This document shows positions 7,225 to 8,621 of a stretch of 8,621 nucleotides of DNA, piece by piece. Where the stretch lies: assembly GCA_024278035.1 (NCBI GenBank), contig JAJRUA010000439.1, positions 1 to 8,621 on the forward strand, given 5' to 3'. A model generated the notes under the pieces. The model searched no databases and was not told the origin of the DNA. It was given only the letters and a program-made list of their open reading frames with translations. This DNA is from Planctomycetota bacterium. Its GTDB lineage: Bacteria > Planctomycetota > Planctomycetia > Pirellulales > Lacipirellulaceae. The position numbers and the translations under genes are program-made. The stretch's first letter is position 1; the number at the start of each line of letters is the position of its first letter.

Positions 7225-7272
7225 AAAAAAAACTTGAAGGGCGGGCCCCGAGGGGAAGCCCCTGAGGGGAAG
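7225..7272 (-). terminator. Tandem hairpin repeat plus T8 tract after wecB
   Basis: Read on the minus strand, wecB is followed by two tandem copies of CTTCCCCTC(A)GGGG (complement of 7259-7272 and 7246-7258, differing by one base), then a short GC-rich stretch and eight T residues (A8 at 7225-7232 on the plus strand). Each copy is self-complementary (CCCC...GGGG), and neighbouring copies also pair (AGGGG/CCCCT, 7251-7255 with 7259-7263, loop of 3). A GC-rich hairpin followed by a T tract fits an intrinsic terminator or an attenuator before the DUF368 gene. The strongest hairpins are not directly next to the T tract, which lowers certainty. Confidence 0.5.
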
Positions 7273-7283
7273 GCATAGGGCTA

Positions 7284-8423
7284 CTATCGGAGAAACTCGC
7301 GACATGCTTCGGCGATTCGGCCCGAGGCAAGGCCGTCGCCGTAGGGGTTCACCGCTTCGGCCATGCGGTTGTAAGCCGCCTCGTCGGTGAGTAGTTCGGA
7401 GACGCCCGCAATGATCGCTTGGGAGACCGGGCCGACAAGCCGCACGGTGCCGGCGCTGACCCCTTCGGGGCGCTCGGTCGTGTCGCGCATGACGAGCACC
7501 GGCTTGCCAAGGCTTGGGGCCTCTTCCTGCACTCCGCCCGAGTCGGTCAACACCATCCGGCACGCTCCGAGCAGTGCAACGAACTCACTGTAGGGCTGCG
7601 GCGGCAGCAGGCGAACGTTCTCCAGGTCGCCAAGTCGCTCGTGGACCACGCCCTTCACGTTCGGGTTGAGATGGACCGGGTAGATGAACAGCGTCTCCGG
7701 GAATCGTTCAGCGAGCGTCTGAATCGCATCGCAAATCTGGTCGAACCCGGCTCCAAAGTTCTCGCGGCGATGCCCCGTGACGAGGACCGACGGACGGTCG
7801 AGCAAGTCGGCCCCGCCCTGCTGGCAAAGCCGTTCGGCCAGTTCATGGCCAACCTTCGGATCGCTTTGACGATCGAGTTCCATCCGCAGAGCGTCGATCA
7901 CCGTGTTTCCGGTGACGAAGACCGCTGCCGGATCGACCCGCTCGTCGAGCAAATTTTGTTGGGACAATTCGGTTGGGGCGAAGTGCAAGGCGGCGATCGG
8001 CGTGGTGAGGCGGCGGTTCCCCTCCTCGGGGAAAGGCGACGCGAGGTCGCCCGTACGTAGCCCCGCCTCGACATGGCCAACCGGGATACGCCGATAGAAC
8101 GAAGCTAGGGCACCGGAGAGGACCGTTGCCGTGTCGCCCTGAACGAGCACCATTTTCGGATCGAGCTTAACGAGCGCCTCGTCGAGAGCCGTTAATAAGC
8201 GGGCGGTGAGCGACGCCAGCGATTGATCGGGCTGCATCACCGCCAAGTCGCGGTCCACACTAATCCCAAAGAGCGATACGACTTGGTCGATTAATTCGCG
8301 GTGCTGACCCGTGTTAATCACGATCGGCTCAAAATCGTCCGCCTCTTCGAGCGCAGCGATGACCGGGGCGAGCTTAATCGCTTCGGGGCGGGTTCCCATC
8401 AAGACAGCAATACGGTGTTTCAT
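7284..8423 (-). CDS. wecB: UDP-N-acetylglucosamine 2-epimerase (non-hydrolysing)
   Basis: Interconverts UDP-GlcNAc and UDP-ManNAc in the cytoplasm, supplying ManNAc-type sugars for surface polysaccharides. The 379 residues match the usual family length (about 370-380). Family motifs run in order: GTRPEAIKLAPV (10-21), TGQHRE (38-43), QGDTAT (95-100, catalytic-type Asp97), HVEAGLRTGD (117-126, Glu119), PEEGNRR (132-138), TGNTVIDA (171-178), GHRREN (217-222, His218), TDSGGVQEE (293-301) and ERPEGV (317-322). All expected catalytic acids and the His are present. The ATG at 8423 is chosen because the Rossmann strand KHRIAVLMG starts immediately; the frame stays open to a TTG at 8561, but that 46-residue extension has no family counterpart. 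It is the upstream partner of the DUF368 gene. It could equally be named mnaA. Confidence 0.95.
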   Translation of the reverse strand: MKHRIAVLMGTRPEAIKLAPVIAALEEADDFEPIVINTGQHRELIDQVVSLFGISVDRDLAVMQPDQSLASLTARLLTALDEALVKLDPKMVLVQGDTATVLSGALASFYRRIPVGHVEAGLRTGDLASPFPEEGNRRLTTPIAALHFAPTELSQQNLLDERVDPAAVFVTGNTVIDALRMELDRQSDPKVGHELAERLCQQGGADLLDRPSVLVTGHRRENFGAGFDQICDAIQTLAERFPETLFIYPVHLNPNVKGVVHERLGDLENVRLLPPQPYSEFVALLGACRMVLTDSGGVQEEAPSLGKPVLVMRDTTERPEGVSAGTVRLVGPVSQAIIAGVSELLTDEAAYNRMAEAVNPYGDGLASGRIAEACREFLR

Positions 8424-8528
8424 GGGCTCTACTGTAACTACTGTGGCAGATCGTTGCCATGCTTTTCTGAGGGTAGCCGTCAGGACGACTGCAAAGTCCG
8501 TTTTTAGCTGTTTGGCATAGCTTGCGTC

Positions 8529-8557
8529 ACTATCAGCCCCCATAGGAATTTCAGCAA
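8529..8557 (-). promoter_or_regulatory. Possible sigma-70-type promoter for wecB
   Basis: On the minus strand, TTGCTG (8557-8552) and GATAGT (8534-8529) are separated by exactly 17 bases, about 105 bases upstream of the wecB ATG. They match the TTGACA and TATAAT consensus at 3/6 and 4/6 positions. The spacing is ideal but the hexamers are weak, so this may be chance. If real, it also argues against the longer TTG start of the epimerase. Confidence 0.2.
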
Positions 8558-8621
8558 TCAACGCGAAATACTGTACGCAGGCATTGCAGACGCTTCACGG
8601 ATGGCAAGGCGAAGAAATGAC

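Noticed and set aside
7239..7280. G-runs suggesting a G-quadruplex on the plus strand
   Set aside because: Loops of 6-10 bases and adjacent C-runs favour ordinary hairpins, which explain the sequence better.
7419..8060. 213-codon plus-strand open frame antisense to wecB
   Set aside because: wecB is certain from its motifs; this is the reverse-strand shadow and has no domain or start signal.

Overview
The window looks like an ordinary chromosomal segment of a planctomycete, probably from the Pirellulales/Rhodopirellula-like group. The reasons are moderate-to-high GC, almost no Shine-Dalgarno sequences, a large leading protein of a type I associate with planctomycetes but cannot name, a lipoprotein-type TolC with a long Pro-rich tail, and a thymidylate kinase with a DPGST loop. 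The taxonomic call is inference from style and was not confirmed by a search. There is no rRNA, tRNA, CRISPR array, transposase or phage gene.

Layout, left to right. (1) Positions 2-1867 (+) hold the 3' part of a large protein of unknown function, cut by the left edge. (2) Positions 1868-2220 are a 353-base gap rich in inverted repeats: a terminator-like repeat cluster at the left, a dyad in the middle, and a strong hairpin about 40 bases before the next start. (3) Positions 2221-6166 (+) hold three tightly packed genes: a TolC-family outer-membrane lipoprotein, a WYL-domain transcription regulator whose start lies about 74 bases inside the TolC gene in another frame, and thymidylate kinase (tmk) 9 bases after the regulator. 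(4) Positions 6217-8423 (-) hold two convergent envelope genes, transcribed right to left: UDP-GlcNAc 2-epimerase (wecB) and then a DUF368 membrane protein of the PopT undecaprenyl-phosphate translocase family. They are separated by a 98-base gap containing a tandem GC-rich hairpin repeat and a T8 tract on the transcribed strand. (5) Positions 8424-8621 are the wecB upstream region.

How they may work together. wecB makes UDP-ManNAc for surface polysaccharide, and such glycans are built on undecaprenyl phosphate, the lipid that DUF368/PopT proteins return across the membrane. That pair therefore makes biochemical sense as an envelope unit. The tolC-WYL-tmk cluster mixes export, regulation and dTTP synthesis. 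The packing suggests co-transcription, but the functional link is unclear; no periplasmic adaptor or inner-membrane pump gene is present here.

I found no clear new biological system. The points most worth checking are the dual-frame tolC/WYL junction, the structured gap at 1868-2220, the wecB-DUF368 spacer, and the unidentified first protein.
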